From NCBI RefSeq assembly GCF_013368755.1, contig NC_049561.1, positions 5,084,001 through 5,148,000 of the forward strand: a stretch of 64,000 nt of DNA, read 5' to 3'. The position numbers and the translations under genes were made by a program. Below are positions 60,545-64,000 of this stretch, in pieces. This stretch comes from Talaromyces rugulosus (taxonomy: Eukaryota; Ascomycota; Eurotiomycetes; Eurotiales; Trichocomaceae). The notes under the pieces were generated by a model. It did no database searches. It saw nothing but the letters and a program-made list of their open reading frames with translations, and was not told the DNA's origin. How positions within the stretch are numbered: position 1 is the stretch's first letter; each line of letters opens with the position of its first letter.

Positions 60545-62617
60545 GGCAGCTACGTTGTATTCGATTCCAGCACATATTTCCTAAACTACCAGCCGATGCT
60601 CAATTGATTGAGCTTGAAGTATTGACTACTCTCCGCTGGTAGTTATATTTCAATTTACTTTATGACTCAAATGAAATACTTTGACACTCAATCCATGTGA
60701 CCTGATACGTAATCGTAATTTTTTTTTTTTTGCCCTAAGTAGATATAAGTGACTGTGGTATCAGCATAACATTCTAGTGATATTTATTTTTATTGAAATA
60801 CTAGTCAATTGTCCGTAAAAACGGTTTCATCTACTTCGCTTTGTTTCCTGCCATTTTGAGAAGGCGGCTACCTAAATAGGAAAGGCTTATTTTAAACGAG
60901 GGGTTATAATCGCATGATCACCCTCTAGGCTTTTCAACCCTTCTAGAACAATCGATTCAAAACTTACCTTTCTTATTACGAGTATTACCTTGATACAAGT
61001 AAGTTGTCAAAGAGACTAGCTATTTGCCAACCGTGGCGGTGATAAGCACTATTCCCCCTTACGGGAAAAGCCATGCTACTCTTCTCCATTCGGCTCCTTA
61101 GGATCCAGTAAAAGACTATTGCTATTGGCCTAGCTAAAATTAAAACGCAGGTAAGTCAAGCTTTCCATAGACGGCGTCTTATTCGGCCTTGTCTTTGCGG
61201 TGGGCCACCATTTCATTAACCATAGCTTGAACAATAAGAACACGACAGTATCCTTGTCACTACGTATCACGTATCCGGTCAACAAATTCACGTCTCTGCC
61301 GGCACCGTGCTTTCATTTGTCTCTAAATTCTGTCCGGGATTGCTGTTTCAAAGAAGTCACGAGGAAAGTTGTTGCGGAGACAACACGGATTCGAACTATC
61401 GATAATCTATTCAATAAACTGAATAGTGGATTCCAATATTTTAATTTTAGACGGTAGAGATGCTTTCGCCTCACCATAGTTCTCGGTCTCATTTTTTTGG
61501 TCAGTTTCTTTTTTTCTACGGGGTGAGAGAAAAAGAAGCTAATTTGATAATATCCAAGGCTACTATTACCACTTTCTTCATCTGTAACATCTGCAACGTT
61601 GACAGTACACTTGCTTTCATCCGTCAACAGTCATATTTGACATGTCCCAACTTCACTTCGCTCAACTTTGCCTTTTTGCCCATTTCAGACGGCCTATCAG
61701 CTACTTTTACCCACCTCGGCTCCCAGGTGCAGCTAGTGGTAGCCTATAAAATTACTAAAGATTGCATGCTACCAACCGATTCGACAAATACGGTGAAATC
61801 CGTCCAGGACGTCTACTACTCCTCGTCCCAAATGCTGTAGATCGCGTATATAGTAACCGTTGTTCTTGCTCTGCATGTACTCTTATTGGCCTTCTCACAT
61901 TTCAGATCAATGACCACAACACGTACAAAACCAATTTCTCAACAATACCGCGAACAACACACGAGGCAATATTTGGTTGCGGAACGAACCTCGTTATCCG
62001 GGAGGAAGACAGGGACGTACCGGTGTATATTGCCAATGCGGAGTTTTAAATCCAAAACAGCAAAGGCAAAAACATTTCATCTAATCTTGAATGTGATGGT
62101 GTTGAGCTGGGTCACCCAGGAGGGCGGTGAGATAACAAAAGGGACAATGGTAGCTATACGCAGTTAATGCGCCATTCTAACGAGTGAGGTGGATATATTA
62201 CTTCGGCTGGCGCTTTTTGGACATAAATTTAATTGAAAAAGCTGCTTCGTTATTGATACGCCGCAAATGATAGTACTTAAATAAGGACATGGAATAAATT
62301 TGATTCAAGGTTTCCTAGATTCCCTAAAGTCTCGATGTCAGAAAGTGGGAATGTGAGTAAAGAACTTCAGCAATTAACAAATAGAAGTATCCAAAGAACA
62401 CTTAGATTCAGTCGGAATCAAACCTAGGCACTGTCAGTCAAAAAATCGTATTTACGAAAGCGCATCCGACATGTTAACTCCGACGTCATTTTTAGGGCCT
62501 GAACCCCTCGTGAGTATTTCCGGATCTAGACTGGTCGAAAAACCAGCCAATGAAAACTCGAATGCTATACTCCCACCCAAAGTATGTCTCCACATTACAT
62601 TTCAGAGGTGGCTCAAC

Positions 62618-62625
62618 TATAAATA
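62618..62625 (+). promoter_or_regulatory. TATA-box-like element of the alpha/beta hydrolase gene
   Basis: TATAAATA lies 108 bases before the ATG at 62733. Confidence 0.5.
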
Positions 62626-62637
62626 TTCCAACTTCTC

Positions 62638-62698
62638 TCATTCAATTTGCATATTGCTCTTTCATTCAACAGTATCATTCAACAGTTTCATTCAACTA
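62638..62698 (+). repeat. Direct repeats of TCATTCAA(CAGT) in the 5' leader
   Basis: Four copies of TCATTCAA occur in about 60 bases; the last three are nearly tandem (TCATTCAACAGT spaced by 12-13 bases). They fall between the TATA-like element and the ATG at 62733, probably within the untranslated leader or at the start site. Confidence 0.7.
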
Positions 62699-62732
62699 AG
62701 AAAAGAGAAACAAGATACAAAAAAAAGTCAAC

Positions 62733-63743
62733 ATGTCGGACACCACAGCCAATCTTCAACCACTAAAGGACCATGCTTGGATCGGCGCGGCCGAGAAAAT
62801 ACCGATTAATTCGCCCGGTTCCTTCATTTCTATCAGTCCAATTACTTTACTAGCTCCTGGACGAGTCGTAGAGCTACAAGTGCGAATTGCAGCGCCAAGA
62901 ACAGGAGACAACCTCCCTATCATACTTTTGTCACATGGCCAAGGACTATCGAATCACCTATCTTCACTCAACGGTTACGGTCCCCTAGTCAACTTCTGGG
63001 CTTCCCATGGCTTCGTTGTCATTCAGCCCACACATCTTTCCTCAAAGTCGCTGGCCCTCGGGGCTACATCTTCGGAAGGTCCCTTGTACTGGCGTTCCCG
63101 AGCCGAAGACATGAAGCACATCCTCGACCATCTTGACGAGATCGAAACTGCCGTCCCTGAAGTCAAGGGCCGGCTAGACAGAGACCGTGTTGCTGTCGCA
63201 GGACATTCTATGGGCGGACATACTGCCAGTGTTCTGTTAGGTGCCCGGATGACCGATGCCACCAATGGAAAGGTCCTCGACTTGGCCGAGCCTCGCATAA
63301 AAACAGGCATTCTTCTCGCTGCTCCAGGCAGCCCAGGCCCGGACGGATCTTACCTAACACCAATTGTATTGGAGAACTATCCCTTTTTCAAAGGCATCAG
63401 TTTTACAGATATGACAACGCCTGCGCTTGTTGTCGTAGGAGACAACGATCCGTCGACGCATTTGACCAATCGGGGATCTTCCTGGCACGTTGATCCGTAC
63501 TCGTACAGCACGGGCCCTAAGAGCTTGTTGACTGTCTATGGCGCTGGACACTGCCTCGGTGGTATTTCTGGCTTTGATGCTGCGGAATCAGCAGACGACG
63601 AGAGCCCTGAACGGGTCGCTGTGGTCCAACGACTTTCCTGGGCCTATCTTCGCAGTGCGCTCTATCCCGAGGAGGATACTTGGTCTGTTGTTTGTGCTGC
63701 TCTTGAGAATATTTCTTCTCTTGGCAAGGTTGAGTCTAAGTGA
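62733..63743 (+). CDS. Alpha/beta hydrolase, PAF-acetylhydrolase/dienelactone-hydrolase-like
   Basis: Intronless, 336 residues. The ATG at 62733 has an A at -3. After a 50-residue N-terminal section comes NLPIILLSHGQGLSNHLSSL (oxyanion region) and HGFVVIQPTHLSS. The nucleophile elbow is VAVAGHSMGGHTASVLLG with Ser159. ALVVVGDNDPST carries the likely acid and VYGAGHCLGGISGF the catalytic His. The arrangement matches the chlorophyllase/PAF-acetylhydrolase-like group of alpha/beta hydrolases. No signal peptide; an intracellular esterase of unknown substrate. It is convergent with the partial gene at the right edge. Confidence 0.9.
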   Translation: MSDTTANLQPLKDHAWIGAAEKIPINSPGSFISISPITLLAPGRVVELQVRIAAPRTGDNLPIILLSHGQGLSNHLSSLNGYGPLVNFWASHGFVVIQPTHLSSKSLALGATSSEGPLYWRSRAEDMKHILDHLDEIETAVPEVKGRLDRDRVAVAGHSMGGHTASVLLGARMTDATNGKVLDLAEPRIKTGILLAAPGSPGPDGSYLTPIVLENYPFFKGISFTDMTTPALVVVGDNDPSTHLTNRGSSWHVDPYSYSTGPKSLLTVYGAGHCLGGISGFDAAESADDESPERVAVVQRLSWAYLRSALYPEEDTWSVVCAALENISSLGKVESK

Positions 63744-63864
63744 GAGGACTTTGGGTCACTGTAAGACTTAATTAATCCTGTCATCATCTCAACAAAGTCA
63801 TCCGAGTCTCTGTTTAGACGATATCTTGATAATAAGTGTACGCGATATAAAAATTAACAGCCCC

Positions 63865-64000
63865 TCAAGGCCTAACACTTTCCACATGCTGTGAATCCAT
63901 AGCCACCGCCTTGGTAGTCTCCAAATTCATAACCAAGTTATCCAACTGATCTGCTTCGAAATGGCCCATCTCGGTCCACTCGGTGAAAGCGACAAATGCA
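63865..64000 (-). CDS. 3' end of a gene entering from the right edge
   Basis: The minus strand is open from base 64000 to a TGA at 63865-63867. It encodes 44 residues ending in TKAVAMDSQHVESVRP, preceded by FTEWTEMGHFEADQ. The composition is coding-like and the stop is followed by an AT-rich 3' flank. Too short to assign a family. Confidence 0.55.
   Translation of the reverse strand, partial: AFVAFTEWTEMGHFEADQLDNLVMNLETTKAVAMDSQHVESVRP

Larger units (their letters stand above)
60545..62732. other. Long intergenic region before the alpha/beta hydrolase
   Basis: About 2.2 kb. The first part is T-rich (T-run near 60720-60732). Several frames of 80-126 codons at 61.2-62.2 kb are probably chance. 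Two tRNA-like B-box matches were tested and rejected. The last 120 bases carry the leader of the next gene. Confidence 0.5.

Noticed and set aside
61340..61410. tRNA-like TTCGAATCC on the minus strand
   Set aside because: The flanking bases do not form a T-stem and no cloverleaf could be built.
62405..62480. Possible tRNA on the minus strand with a B-box-like GGTTTGATTCC
   Set aside because: The T-stem has two mismatches of five and no matching 5' acceptor strand or clear anticodon arm was found.

Overview
This window looks like nuclear DNA of a filamentous ascomycete, most likely a eurotiomycete (Aspergillus/Penicillium/Talaromyces type). Genes are broken by short introns of about 50-110 bases with GT..AG ends. 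The products include a fungal Sed5 syntaxin, a Zn2Cys6 regulator, CYP52-type and other fungal P450s, and several secreted carbohydrate-active enzymes. No rRNA, convincing tRNA, CRISPR array or transposon was seen. The order is an inference from gene content; I could not search a database. Exon ends were worked out by hand from splice signals and frame. Wherever I summed exon lengths, the total was divisible by three (one stated exception).

Left part (1-19 kb) is mostly conserved biology: a large disordered protein running off the left edge (minus); a small secreted cysteine-rich double-psi beta-barrel protein (minus, four exons); a HAD hydrolase (plus); an alpha/beta hydrolase (minus); the Golgi Qa-SNARE Sed5 (plus); a single-pass membrane protein (minus); a decayed short-chain dehydrogenase; an ADCK1-like mitochondrial UbiB kinase (minus); and a CYP52-type P450 with a one-base frameshift.

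Middle part (19.6-49 kb) is accessory in character. It is rich in oxidoreductases and hydrolases with long AT-rich spacers: a metallo-beta-lactamase-fold hydrolase divergent from a TetX-like FAD monooxygenase; an amidohydrolase divergent from a second P450; a GH79 glycosidase with a 26-base C run in an intron; a ketopantoate-reductase-like protein; a secreted type-B carboxylesterase; a Zn2Cys6 transcription factor; a small secreted protein; an alpha/beta hydrolase; an aldehyde dehydrogenase relic; an extended SDR; and a Baeyer-Villiger-type monooxygenase. No polyketide synthase, NRPS or terpene cyclase lies inside the window. If this is a metabolic cluster it is either a catabolic one or the tailoring flank of a cluster whose backbone gene lies elsewhere.

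Right part (49-64 kb) holds an F-box protein, an unusual SDR with an N-terminal Cys4 motif, an OCH1-like GT32 glycosyltransferase, a secreted GH28 pectinase, a secreted GH128 glucanase, a further alpha/beta hydrolase and the 3' end of a gene entering from the right edge.

Polymer attack is a recurring theme: four genes encode secreted wall-active or DPBB proteins (GH79, GH28, GH128, DPBB) and one a secreted esterase. The P450s, FAD enzymes and hydrolases could handle the aromatic or lipid compounds released. That functional link is inference from proximity only.
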